Source: Anseranas semipalmata (Eukaryota; Chordata; Aves; Anseriformes; Anseranatidae). From it: a stretch of 64,000 bases of DNA. A program made the position numbers and the translations under genes. The notes under the pieces are model-generated. The model was not told where the DNA came from. It saw nothing but the letters and a program-made list of their open reading frames with translations, and ran no database searches. Shown here piece by piece: positions 10,534 to 22,600 of the stretch. The stretch spans positions 166,444 through 230,443 of the forward strand of contig VXAA01003839.1 of the NCBI GenBank assembly GCA_013399115.1. The letters are read 5' to 3'. Position 1 is the stretch's first letter; the number at the start of each line of letters is the position of its first letter.

Positions 10534-13500
10534 GTAGGTTAGATGAACAGTAAGTCCCAATGTCCACTGCACTGTCTTGCAAATTTAAGTGCTCCTTCAG
10601 AGTTGGGCCATGTTTTCCTTCAATGTTCCATTTCATAGCACTTTAGAAGGATAATGGAAAGAACTGGTAGGGGAAGTGTTGGGACAGAGGCATGCTTGAG
10701 ACTGGATTTCCTAGTCACGTGAAATAACAAAAATATTGCAAGTACCAGAGTTTCAAAATACTCATCATTAATCACGGGAGGAATTGCTCCAAATTCCTTT
10801 GAAGGCTTTTCCCTGAATCTTTTAGTCCCCTGAGTCTTTTAGTATGAAATATAGTGTAAAGGTGTGGGAGCTTGGAACTCTTTAGCTGTAGAATGAAAGA
10901 CCCCAAGTCTGAAACAGATGACAAAGGAGTTTAAGAATGTTAGGCAGTAAAATTCCATTGAAATTACATGTAAAAACTCTCTATTTAGAGTCTTTTTTAC
11001 AGTTTTCTTGCTTATCTGTATCATTAGATTGCTTAGTGCATGTTTAGATCCTAGTCTTGCAAATGCTCTTGGACATGCACAGCTCCCCTGAACCATGAAG
11101 GACTCACTGGGTAGATAAAATTACTTGTATTCACGAACATTTGCTGAACCATGACTTAGTGCACTTGTGTGATAAACAAGAATAAATTGAACATTTTATT
11201 ACATAAACTTTTTTGACTAGCTAACATTAAATAATCTATCCTGTTTTCTAAACAGTGGTGGAAACTGTTAGAAAATCTGGTGTGCGTGAATTTTATTGTA
11301 ATACTGATGTGGATGATTTAATGAGTATTGTCAAGAGGCAATATCATTCTGGTTTACTTGTTTGCCCCTTGGAAGGGTTTGAGTAATAGGGGAGACCACA
11401 ATAAATTTTCATTCAGGATCACCTCTGAGTCAGAAGCTTCGGGGGTGTAAGGCTGCTTCTGTGTTCCACTAGCTATTTCTGCCATCCATCTGCTGCCATA
11501 AGCAATCTGAAAGCTTTCTTGCATTTAAGTTACATGATGTGCGAACAGCCCTAAGGGTAGCTGGGGATGGAGATGGTACTGATGTCCCTTTTCTTCCTGA
11601 CATGGTCTGGCTGAGGGGCAGGCTGCTGCAGGGACCCATGTGCTCGCTCTGGTCTGTCTGAGCATCCCCCCATGCTAGCGATAGTCACTGTGGCAAATGC
11701 TGGCATTGTGCGTCTGAGGCTTTGACCACGGAACATCTGATTCTTTCCCCTGCCACAGTCTCAGTATTTTTTTACCTTCTGAGTTTTGTCCTGTCTTTAA
11801 GGTATGTCCAACATTTTTCAAGATCAAAGAGATTTATTGAAAAATGGTTCCCAGCAGATGATGCAAAAACTTGATAGATCTTATTAGATAAGGAAAGGAA
11901 AATAACAAAAGAAAGCCCTAAGAGTTCCTTATTGCATAATTCCCTGAAGAATTAGATATTCTGATTTAAGTTAGCCAGATCATCTGCTTGTCTGACTGCA
12001 CAGCAGTTGCTTTGTGTTTTTGAGCAGTGCTGCACCTAAGATCTGGAAGAAGCAGACAACTTGAAACTTGCTTGCTCCTCTCAGTGACTAGAACGGAGGC
12101 TGAGGCGTTTTCACGTGAATGTCATCAATCTGACAGAAACTGTTGATTAAAATAAGAATAGCCTGTGGGAAGTTGCACACTTCAGTTGTTCGCCAAGTGT
12201 AAATTGAAGGGAAGTCAAAGAGCTTGTTGGTTCAGCTGTGCAAGTGAGGATGTCAGTGGCATGACCTTTCTATCCCATCCCATTCTGGAGGTTTGTGTCC
12301 CTCTAGAACGGGTGATAACAGAAACAAGTATGTATCAGCTTCTCGGGCACCACAGTTTGTTCAGAAAGCAAGTGTCTGTGAACTGTGGAGGTTAAGAATT
12401 GGCATAGGTCCATTTCTGCTGCCTTGTCACAGGCACAGCAGCCTTCAGCAGGAAGGTTGGGCGGAAGGCTAGAACCCTGAATCCCTTCCCCAGAGCAAGA
12501 TTTGATATATGTTGCAGCTGAGGGACAGGAAGACTTGCTTACCAAGACTACTTATGGACTTGCTTGCCTATTTATGTATGTCAAAATATAGCACATATAA
12601 TATAATACATAACACAATATAGCATATTCTCAATGATTATTTTGTTATCGCTAACTTTGCTGTGTACTTATTTATTATGCAAACCTGACACAGTGATGAT
12701 TTTTAGGACTTTGATTAATGCAGGAAAAAAACTTGGCAGGAGTAAAGAAAGAGACATGTAAGCATGTGTTACAAAGATGAATAGGCGAATCAAGGTTACG
12801 TATCTAGGCCAGATCTACAGCTGGAATAAATTGACATGATTTGGAGGTATGTTTTGATACAGCTATAACATAGCTAAAGTTACCAGAGCCATGATAATTT
12901 ACATAAGCCTGAAAAGCTGCACCATTGAAAGGAAATAATTATTTAAAAAGAAATTTTAAAAATTATTGTCCAGATGGAGATCAAAGTCATGGGTTTTGCT
13001 GTTGCTATTTAGTCCCCTTCAATTCTCAATGCCGCATGTCATCTATGGTTTGCATCAAAAGACTCCAGACACCTGTGGGAAAGTTTTGTAGAGCTGTCTG
13101 CAGAGAAGCTGCTTGGCTTCTTCCTCCTTTTTCCAGAGCTGTATGCATATGCACCTCACAGACATTTTATAAAATGTGCTTTAAAGTGTTCATCAGCTCT
13201 GTCTTTTTTCCCTCCAGTGACATGATAGTCATTTGTACGGCCAGTAATTGAAATGTCACCAACAGCCGATTATAATTTCGGGTGGGGAATAAGCAGTTAA
13301 GCTCTTTAAACAAAAAGTCTCTTTCTCCAGAGCTACCTTTGGCAATAAAACAGGAAGCATAAAGGCGAGTAGAAATCATAGGAGCAGAAGGCATATTGTT
13401 CTCTGGAATGGCTTCACAAGTTGCTTGTGACTTCCTTTTTAATATTACTTTTTTAAGGGAAATTCTACAACTGCAATCATGAATTTTCTGTCCTGTTCTT

Positions 13501-14145
13501 CGTACTGCCATATAGCTCCTCCAAGTGATTATCCTGCCTCCTCTGATAATTTATTTTCTTTGCTGAAGTAGTGTTTAGGACTCGTTTTTGACTCTTATCT
13601 CCTAATGATCTCAGCATTGCCATCATTCCAAGTTATGGTCTATATTAGTTCATGAACTAAGCCTGTATATATGTGTGTTTAATATAATTTAATAAATAGT
13701 AGTGTTATGACAGGAAGGAAAACAAGAATAGTGTAGTTATCCACATTATCAAACTAAAGAAAAGTTTTCATCTTTCTTGAAAATTTTCTGATGAAGCTTG
13801 ATAAATATTTTTTGTCTATCATCTCTTTATATGACTTCATTTTTCACGGTTTTCTTTAAAAAAAGCCAAACAAAAACAACAACAATGAAAAAGAAAATTG
13901 AAAAAAAAAATCCCCCCACCACATTTGCAAATGAGTAAAGCTGTTTCAAGTTTAATGGATGACGGTGAGTCCAATTAAAAATCATGCTAGTACATGGGCA
14001 ATTTAGGTCACGGCAACCTTTTCTCTTTTATTTATGCATTCCACCTGCAGGGTTCCCCCGCTTCATCCCCAAATAAAATATCTGATGATAAGATCTGCTT
14101 GTTAAATGCATTTAACAAATCAATGCTAATCCATTTTTGTGGCAG
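10534..14145 (+). other. ETV1: ETV1 intron
   Basis: Intron of about 3.6 kb with GT and AG ends (gtaggt at 10534, ggcag ending at 14145). It is AT-rich, with an especially AT-rich stretch at about 12575-12640, an A/C-rich run at about 13857-13920, and a complex non-repetitive block at about 13225-13450 that I list as a possible conserved element. No further coding exon is recognised. Confidence 0.85.
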
Positions 14146-14247
14146 GTGGCACGTCGCTGGGGGATTCAGAAAAATAGGCCAGCTATGAACTATGATAAAC
14201 TTAGCCGATCACTTCGCTATTATTATGAAAAAGGAATCATGCAAAAG
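14146..14247 (+). CDS. ETV1: ETV1 coding exon: ETS recognition helix (102 nt)
   Basis: The exon follows a ggcag acceptor, is 34 codons in phase 0, and ends at donor aag|gtgagc. It reads [20 protein letters not shown] then [14 protein letters not shown]. This is helix 2, the turn and the DNA-recognition helix 3 of the winged helix-turn-helix ETS domain. The two Arg residues of SRSLRYYY are the invariant residues that contact the GGAA core. By counting from the C terminus they correspond to human Arg391 and Arg394. All key residues are present, so the DNA-binding surface looks intact. Confidence 0.97.
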
Positions 14248-16832
14248 GTGAGCAGCTAATTCTGTATTAAATTTCTCTGGAAGGTTGCATGTTAATCCAT
14301 AAGTCAGTTTACAAAGAGTACTTGTAATTGTGTTGCTTAGATAGGTTTTTCATCTAGTTAGATATAAGCTTTACTTTGCACCAATCGGGTCCAGTATATT
14401 CATCAAGATATTTTTTTCTATGTAAAAAATGTCTGTGGTTTCAGTTCACACAATACGCATCATGACTACAGGGAAAGAGGTGACATTCAAAAATATCCAA
14501 AAGAGCTTCCTGGCACCTGGGAAAGGCAAACAGCAGAGTACAGTATGAATAATATTTTGCAGATCTAAATTAGCTGCCCAGCGCTTGGGTACTTTGGTAA
14601 CTGCAAGATAAAGGAGAAAAATGATACCTATTAAAATACCAAATACTTTAATATTTTACCAATGGTGTTGTAATAATACCATTTTTAAGTGGAATTTAAT
14701 ATTTTATAATAGGCTGAATTATGAGTAATATTTAACAATAATTTATGTATAACAGTCTGGTCTTGCTGACAGTATTCAACCCATTCTTTTCCTGTGGCTT
14801 GCTGTTTACATGTATGTTTTTAAATCTTGCTATGTAGTGCTATGTAGGTTGACTGAGAAGTCAATAGGAGAGATCTCCTGCATCTACAAAATTCGCAGAT
14901 ACGATCAAAGACCTCAATGAACACCTTGTGTTATATAACTTGTTCCATAGCTTTGCACGTTAGTTTTGTGATCTGTGTGGACTAACATGTTTAAACCTGC
15001 TATTTGCCAATTCCATGGATGAAAACAATGCCCTCAGCTCAAGTTGCTGGGTAACTTTTCCAGTAGGGTTTGTGAAGTCTGGGTTTGGAGTTGCCTGCTA
15101 CAGATTCTGTTCCCGTGCCTCTGGGATCGTTGTAGTGCTTGCCTGTTTCACTCTCCTGCTGTCAGCTTGGACAGCCTGGGCTAGTACTGGTTTATGGTAC
15201 TTCCAGCAACACAGTGCCTCATCCGTTTTTGTGTATCACTTACCTGTGCATTTAGTCTTTGTAAAGTGGACTGGAAACCAGGTCCAGTCGGGAAGAAGGA
15301 GAAATGCTTGGTTTTGCTGGGTAGTGCTGCAGCCAGAGGTGTGTCTTGTTGCAGGCTATAGCTCGGCTGCGTGGGCAAGTGCACAGCCACAGTTCAAAGG
15401 CAGCACAGAGGCAAGAATAAGTGGCAAAGAGAGGGAAACAAGTTGAAAAGGTGGGGACAGGAATATGATACGGACATATCCGTTTAATATGGAAAGTTCT
15501 TCTGACAGCTAGCTTGCTAACTCTTTAAATCCTACCTTTTTATCTACATGAATGTATTTAACACACATTTTAAAAGCTAATTTGAATGTTTATTTTTCTG
15601 GTGTAGCAATGTTTGAAGTTTCCCTGGGATCATCCTAGCTGGCGACTTAGTGTATGCTAAAAAACTAGTGGGGGTTATAGGAAACCTCGTAGGAGGCTTC
15701 TTTACTGCAAAATTTGCGTGCACATTTTTCCCCTTTTGTTTTAAGTTAAGCAATGGTAATAGGTTATGCAAATGTCCAGTTTCCAAATGCGGACTTCAAT
15801 CTGTCAAACATGCTGACATTAATTTGATGAAAAAAAAATCTACTGCAGATATAGCCCCATCAAAACATTACATTATTTGTAGAATAGATAAGTTGAAACT
15901 TTAAGGAGGTGCTTCAGCCTATTTATACCTATAAGAATAGAGTTAAGTTTGCAACACTTTTGCCACCTTCATTCATTCACTTTCAATCCCATGCTAGCTG
16001 GAGTTGCAGGAACTATCACTAAGCATGATCTTTATTTTCAAATAATTTTAATAAATGATGAGCATGCAACATGGTTCTTTTTTTTTTACCACAATTCTTT
16101 AAATAAGGTGCTTGAGAAGACACTATTGACTGGCTTTTTTGCTTTCTTTTTTTTTTTTTTTTTTAAATAAGACAGTAATTCTGTATTTTTTTATCATTCT
16201 TTAGCTGTTAAGTAGATCAAGCACAGACATTTAGTGGTATTTCTGAATAAAGGAAAACTTTAGGCTTGTTGGACAAATTTCCCCTCCATAAGCAAATCCA
16301 AATGTCCCAGGCTTTGCATGAGCAATTGCTAAGTACATATTAGCCTACGTATTTGCTTACGCTGTCCTTGTACAATCAGCATGCACTATAACTAAGTGCT
16401 TTTATACTTAAGTATGAATCAATTTACATAAAGTGAAATTCAGATCTCTATCATGCAATGTGGTTCTTTTTTCCACTTCACACGCTGAGTGTTGGACTTA
16501 GTCATTTTATTTTGCCACTGTAGTGACAATTTGTTTACATTTTCCAATATGAACAGTTCCATTTGTGGTTAAGTATAGGAAACAACTGCAAACAAAGTTT
16601 GAAAGTAGAATAGCTAGTCCTATCCAACAGGATATCATGTGTCTCAAAATCAAGACAGTGCTGCACAGTCTGCTTCTGCAGATCCCTGTTGTCTTTGCTG
16701 GGTCATTTCTGTTCTGCTGCCTCATTATTAATTGAGTAATGACGGTGAGTTCTTCAAGAAATCTGTTGAACTTAGAGTTGTAAAACCGCAAAGCCTTACA
16801 CTGCACCTTTTTCTTCCTTCTGTTATCCTAAG
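14248..16832 (+). other. ETV1: ETV1 intron
   Basis: Intron of about 2.6 kb with GT (gtgagc) and AG (ctaag at 16828-16832) ends. It is AT-rich with T runs near 16078-16088 and 16147-16164. Open frames such as the one at 15015-15446 have no recognisable protein character and lie between exons without in-phase splice sites that I can support. Confidence 0.85.
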
Positions 16833-17054
16833 GTTGCTGGAGAAAGATACGTCTACAAGTTCGTTTGCGACCCGGAAGCGCTTTTCTCCATGGCCTTTCC
16901 AGACAACCAGCGCCCCTTACTGAAGACTGACATGGAGCGCCACATCAATGAGGAGGACACTGTCCCTCTGTCCCACTTTGATGAGAGCATGGTCTACATG
17001 CAGGACGGTGGCTGCTGCAACACCCACCCCTATAATGAAGGCTATGTCTATTAA
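16833..17054 (+). CDS. ETV1: ETV1 terminal coding exon: end of ETS domain and C-terminal tail
   Basis: The exon follows acceptor ctaag and reads VAGERYVYKFVCDPEALFSM, then AFPDNQRPLLKTDMERHINE, then EDTVPLSHFDES, and ends NEGYVY followed by TAA at 17052-17054. The first part is the last beta-strands of the ETS wing (YVYKFVCDPEAL). The rest is the PEA3-group C-terminal tail, which contributes to transactivation and regulation of DNA binding. Compared with the human tail as I recall it, the segment after DESM differs at a few positions (VYMQDGGCCNTHPY here), consistent with a bird orthologue. The length of 73 codons plus stop is as expected. Confidence 0.97.
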   Translation, partial: VAGERYVYKFVCDPEALFSMAFPDNQRPLLKTDMERHINEEDTVPLSHFDESMVYMQDGGCCNTHPYNEGYVY

Positions 17055-19563
17055 CAACAGTGACAGTGAAGGGGATGTTTTCCCCCTCCCTTAGGCTTCT
17101 CCTCTTTCACAAGACCCAGAGGAAAGCTGAATCGACTTCAGTTTGTTTTTTAAATAGTACACTAAAAGGGGCTTTTCCTGTTGCATTACTCCTATGGTCT
17201 GCCATGGACAGCGCACTTTATTTGAAAGGGGAGGGTTGGAACCTAAACGTTATTCTGTGTAACAGGAGGAAAAGGGTGGGTTTGCTTTTTACTTAAGTTT
17301 GGGAAGGGAACATACAGGTTTTAAGTACAAAAAAGCTATATCATGTCTGTTTTGTTTCATATCAGCATAAGATATTGTACATTTTCTCTGGGTATCCGTA
17401 GTACAGTTAATTCTCATTGTGCAAAATAACCACTTGCTGATGATATCAGCACAGCATGCCTAGGGCATTTGTTTCTTGCCATTCTTAATTGTCTTTCTGC
17501 AGTTATAAAAGAGAAGCAAAGCGTATACCACAGCATTTAATTTAGAAGCTTGAAGTGGCAGACCTTGCACCTTGCCTCTAAAAACAAATATCTTGAGAGT
17601 TTTGCCTTTTTTTCTTTTTCTTTTTCTTTTTTTTTTTTTGTAGGGCTTTAAAAAATCCCATTTAATGGCAGAGTGGCCATAAGTACAGTGACCAAATAGC
17701 AAAATCCCTGACTTCAGACTGCACACTGCATGCTGTAACTGGTGCCACGTTGGTATTCATATATGGCCCAGGCTATGGCTTAGACCTTTCAAGATCCATT
17801 TGAGGGTAGTAATTACATGTGGTAGGCTTTCTGATGATCATGTCAGCATTAAATACAGGATCATGATCGGGAGGGAGAAAACATTTTGTATCCTTCCATT
17901 TCCTTTGGTACATAAATAAGTTATTTAATCAATAGGAATTAACTGTACTAAGTCACATATCTAATTATGCTGTTTAGACACAGCAAGCACTCCTTGAGAA
18001 AAATATCCAATACACTAAATAGGTACTTTAGTAATTTTTAGACACGGTACCCATTAATATGCATTTAAACCTTTTACTGCTGTGTTATGTTGATAACATA
18101 TATAAATACTAGATAATGCTAATGCTTCTGCTGCTGTCTTTTTCTGTAATATTCTCTTTGATGCTGAATTTACTATGACCATTTATAAGCAATGCTGTAA
18201 CTACAGGTAGCATTTCAGGACAAAATAGATGACTTGAACCATTTATTGCTTAGAAAATAGCTTACGCCATAGCTGTGCTATAAGCAGCTTTTATGCACAT
18301 CCACAAATGACTAGTAAACTTCAGCTTGCTGAGGAAAGCTCTGCAGAGCCTTTTGTAATTTTCGGTGGAACGGAGACTTAGACGAACTGTCAAAGAATAC
18401 CATGAAGTCGCTGTATGACGTTGTAGTGCTGGCACTGATGTTACCAATCAACTTGTTTTGGACACTAAATGTAAATGTGATCAGATATGCTCGGAAGACA
18501 ATTTAAATTTTGAGTTTTTTTTTCCGTTGGTTTTTTTTTTTTTTTTTTTTTGAGAGGGGTAATCTTGAACACAAGCCACACACAATATTCTGTATGTAAA
18601 ATGAAAAAAAAAAAGCAAAAGTTTTAAATATTTATGAGCACCTTTTTTGAAATATAATATTTCCTAGTTTGAAGGGAGGGAGAGGGGGTAAGATCTAGAT
18701 TTCTTTCTTTGCCCAGTGAAATTTAAATAGGTGTTATATGGAGTGCCTCATTTTCCTATATTCCTGAGAAGTGGGAGGAAAATGAATGCATAACCATAAA
18801 ACAAGAATAATTTTCATCACAATGGATGGATTTCAAAGACAATCCTGGGTGGTGGGTTAGTTTTCCATCCTGTGTCAATTAAGACACAAGTTAAGCTATG
18901 AATATTTTAATAAGCAATTAATCAAAAGTAAAGAAGTAGTGATCACTAGAAACCACAGGTGCATAAAAAGCATTTGGGCAGGTATTTAATTTACGCAGAT
19001 CCTTAAGACAACGTATTTTATGGGAGTGTATATATGCCTTAATATGTCACCTAATTCTGTCATCTGTAAGTCTGAACGGCACTTAAATTTGTAGTGATCA
19101 ACCCAGAATCACAAGTCTCAAACTGCAGAATTACCAAGAAGGAAAGGGAAAAGGTTGAATAAGGTTGTTTAAAAACAAAACAAAACAAAAATAAAAAACA
19201 ACATGGTTTCCATTGAAATAAGGTTCAAATGAAACATGCTTTGATGAAAAGTCCTTGGATTGATTTTGTTTTTTTAATGTCAGCATGGAGTGCCTCCTGC
19301 CTGAGGCAGGATGTGGGTATGGGAAAGGGGTTGGACAAAAAAGGAAAAAGAGGAAAAAAAAAAGGAAAAAATGCATCAAATGTGTAATATTTAAGAAGAA
19401 ATATATATATATATCTGTATACGGTAGTGACTCACTGAACAAAACAAGCAATCAGACCAACATTACCATGATCTCTCAGCAGAAGATATAAAAGTCTTTC
19501 ACTGAACTGATTAACCCTTTTAAAAATGTACCTAAGAGGTTTATTTAAAGTTTGTTTTTATTC

Positions 19564-19612
19564 CACTTTTTTTTGTTTGTTTGTTTTTTTCTTTGTTTGT
19601 TTGTTTGGGGTT
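19564..19612 (+). repeat. T-rich (TTTG)n low-complexity tract
   Basis: The run contains repeated ttgtttgtttgttt units with longer T stretches. Simple sequence; no coding meaning. Confidence 0.8.
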
Positions 19613-19624
19613 TTCAGGTAGAAT

Positions 19625-19630
19625 AATAAA
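19625..19630 (+). terminator. ETV1: candidate poly(A) signal AATAAA
   Basis: AATAAA occurs 2.6 kb after the ETV1 stop, followed within about 40 nt by a GT-rich stretch (gattgttgtgtattgg) that could serve as the downstream element. Other signals exist both before and after it, so usage is uncertain. Confidence 0.3.
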
Positions 19631-19650
19631 TCTGGCAGCTGATTTCTGCA

Positions 19651-22600
19651 AGATTGTTGTGTATTGGATTCCTAACCATTTGGACTGGAGAGGCCCTTGA
19701 AGTAAGGTTCTTTTGGAAGAGGAGATGGTGTTGTTCTGTTCCCAGTGCCTAGAAAAGCATCCTGCAAAATGTAACCAAAAAAAAAAAAGAAGAAGAGGGA
19801 AAAGTGAGGAGTACATACAATTCACTTGTAGGTATATATGAGTTATAGCCAGTATTTAGGTTGTCAAAGCATTGTATTTGACTGACAAAAGGGAGGAGGA
19901 TGGGCTATGTAAATTTAGAGAAGGATTGATTCCAACTAAGGAACATGTACGCTTTTTCACAGAGCATTTTAATACCCTACAGAATTTGATTGTGTGTGTT
20001 TGGGTTTAAGGGAAAGGCTGCTGGGCTTTTGGTTGGTTGGGATTTTTTTGTTTTCAAGCTGTAACATGGCAGGAGGAAAAACACAGGCTTCACCTCTTTT
20101 AGGAGCAACTGTAATGGAGTTAGCTTGTGCGTGCTTGCTTGTGTGCATTTGCTGCCCATAGCAGTGGGCAGCATGAGGTGGTGGTACTGTGAAGCAAATC
20201 TGGGAGGCATCACTGCAAGACCCATGCAGTGGGATGGCTCTAGGTGCTCCGACATTTTTTGTTCTCTGTGACAGTTCAGTTGCACCGGTAGCTGGAAAGG
20301 TGCAATTAGATAAGGACTTGGCAGACCACCCTTTATCCATTTAAGATAGTTAAGATTACAGCTTTAGTGCAATGCACAAATTCTGGTTTAGGGATATGTC
20401 TTTCCATGCCAGAGAGCCTAAGCCTTTTCTCTCCAAGGTCACCAGTGTAACTTTCCCATACATCAACTGCGGTGCAAACCTTAATGTTGCATTCTCTAAA
20501 AGCATAAAGTTCATACACTTGTCAGACCAAATCTGCATGCTGTAATTCACAGTTGGCTGTTGTGATAAAGAGGACAAATTGGGGTATAGGAACATTTTCT
20601 CCCATAGTTCCTTGTGAAAAGCCCTTTGCTCAGGATTTTTTCTTCTTTGGGATTCCCAGGTATCTGGGACCTTTCCTCAGGGGTTAATTCTTAGAGTTTA
20701 ATTGCCCCTTGACATCTGACTGGTTTGGACTGCAAGTCCATCTTCACAGGACAATATCAGCTAGTAAATATTTTTGCCTTTTTGTTGTTGTTATTGTTGT
20801 TTAATTTTATTTCTTTTTAATAGGAAGAAATAGATCAATGTGTGCAAAAGGTACTGTGATGAAATCTCTGAATCATTAATGGCTATACTTTCTCCTCTGA
20901 AGAGCATTAGCTTCAATTTATATTTCACAGGTAATAGCAACCATGAACAACCCTATTCAGTGCCTACATTAATGACACTGAGGACTTTTCCAAATAATCT
21001 TCTTCAAAGATGTTTTGGGAGTCTTAGTTAATGTGGTATCTTACACTCTAAGAATCATCACTCTGAAATACACCACTTGAATCTAGCTGTAAGAGTCTAG
21101 GAGATTTTTTATTTTTATTTTTTTAACAGAGGCTACTCTGCCTAAAAAGGAGGTAGCAGCTATGAGCAGGTGCCTGTGCCTCAGAAACTCCAGTTTAAAG
21201 TCCCCTGCATTCATTTTACTAAGATACCAGGATGAGAACTGGAACATCTGCGATACGTAACTGTGCCCTGCCCTCTTTGTTCTCTTATGGAGAAGGAACT
21301 TCAGTGCATCATCTTCTGTTGCTTCTGCTACAGGATTGGTAATTTCTGGCAGAGTGCGGGGGATGGAAAGCTAGGGGCAGTAGCATTTTTAAAAGTACAA
21401 GATTACCCAGAGAACATCTGTTAGATCCTTAAGAATCATAAGTGCATCTGCAAAGGGCTGTACCCTACCACACAGCTTTCATGACCGTGTAGGTAGGTAA
21501 AGTTAACTTCGTCTCTTGCTTCAGGAGGGTAAAATACTGGATTCTCCTAGAATAACAATTTAATTTTGGTGGGAAGGAAATATTTATGCCATCTTGTTAT
21601 ATAATAGTCTGAAAATTCCTATGTAGAATCTCGTTGACATTTTCCCAAAGAACTATTTTTGTGTGTGAAAATGACACACCAAAAATCAGCAAAAGAAGGA
21701 GTAGATAAACATCATGTTCTCCAAGACTATAGCATTATTTATCCTAGAGAGGTATGATGTCTTTAATACTGCTGCTGTATTATTCTTGCTGCAGACTTTC
21801 CTTGGATTGACCTCAACAATACACAGCCTACCCTGAAGTTTCTTTCTTTCTTTTTTTTTTTTTTTTGAAATGAGCTTCCTGATGTTAATAGACGTTACAG
21901 GAAGGTACCCCTGAGGCAAGGTCACAATCAAGTGTTTGGATCTGACGATCCGTAATTCTGTCTTTGCTTTTGCAAAACTCTCTGGGCATTTCTGCCCATG
22001 TCCATGCTTTTTACTTGCACCATAGTGAGGTTATTACAGCCATTGATATTTTTATTCCTTTTATTTTTATTTTTTTTATTTTTTGCTAGATGCTAGTAGC
22101 CTGGGTTTGTTTTGTTTCAGAAGAAATGCCTTTTTGTGCCTCTTTCCATACTCCAGATAACCAGGTAAATGCTTCTTGTCCAAAATAGCATGTTTGCTGT
22201 GTGATCTGCGGTGCAGGCTATGCCAGTTTGTTGCTTCAAGAGCCCCCAAAAGCAACGCGTAGAGGTGATTTCACTGTTTTCTTTCCCCCTCCCCTCCATG
22301 ATAGGATGCAGCTGATCCATCTGAAGATGTTATAAACCAATTCTTCACCCACCCACAATATTTTAGCAAACACTGCATTCATTAGTACAGTGGCACTTTA
22401 TAGAAGCTCAGATACAGAGATTTGAGTGTTTTAGACATACCACAACAGGCTCTCTCTATGGTGGCTTTCAGTCAGCCTTGCATGGGAAGTGGCATATGGC
22501 TACATGACCCAAACAGAGGCATAAGGAGGTGGTTTTGCAGAACTGCCAGCTCCTCAGAGCTAGAGGTGTTTGCTCAAATATGCGTTTAAGGCTGCTGCCT

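Larger units (their letters stand above)
4823..17054 (+). other. ETV1: ETV1 gene, 3' part of the coding region (five exons)
   Basis: ETV1 (ER81) is a nuclear PEA3-group ETS transcription factor that binds GGAA-core sites and acts downstream of receptor tyrosine kinase/MAPK and PKA signalling in neural, limb and muscle development. Five exons on this strand join into a continuous C-terminal protein of about 210 residues if the first junction is resolved (see the 4823 exon). From my memory of the 477-residue human protein this corresponds to roughly residues 268-477. The match to ETV1 rather than its paralogues ETV4 and ETV5 rests on the MYEKGPRQFYDD segment and the tail ending NEGYVY. Introns are 2.4, 3.0, 3.6 and 2.6 kb with AG acceptors throughout and GT donors except at the first exon. 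The N-terminal acidic transactivation domain and earlier exons must lie upstream of base 1; I searched 1-4822 for the preceding exon (PPLMIKQEPRDF region) and did not find it. Confidence 0.93.
17055..19650 (+). other. ETV1: ETV1 3' UTR (end uncertain)
   Basis: The sequence after the TAA stop is AU-rich, as expected for the long 3' UTR of ETV1 (several kb in mammals, from memory). It includes a C/T-to-T run at 17607-17639, a 21-T run at 18531-18551 and an A run at 18604-18614. Candidate poly(A) signals are an ATTAAA near 17849, an AATAAA within an A-rich run near 19190 and AATAAA at 19625-19630; a longer form reaching past 21 kb cannot be excluded. The end given is a guess based on the 19625 signal. 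Confidence 0.5.

Noticed and set aside
15015..15446. 143-codon + strand frame in an ETV1 intron
   Set aside because: Trp/Ser/Val-rich with no domain; sits between two exons that splice directly to each other in the known ETV1 protein.
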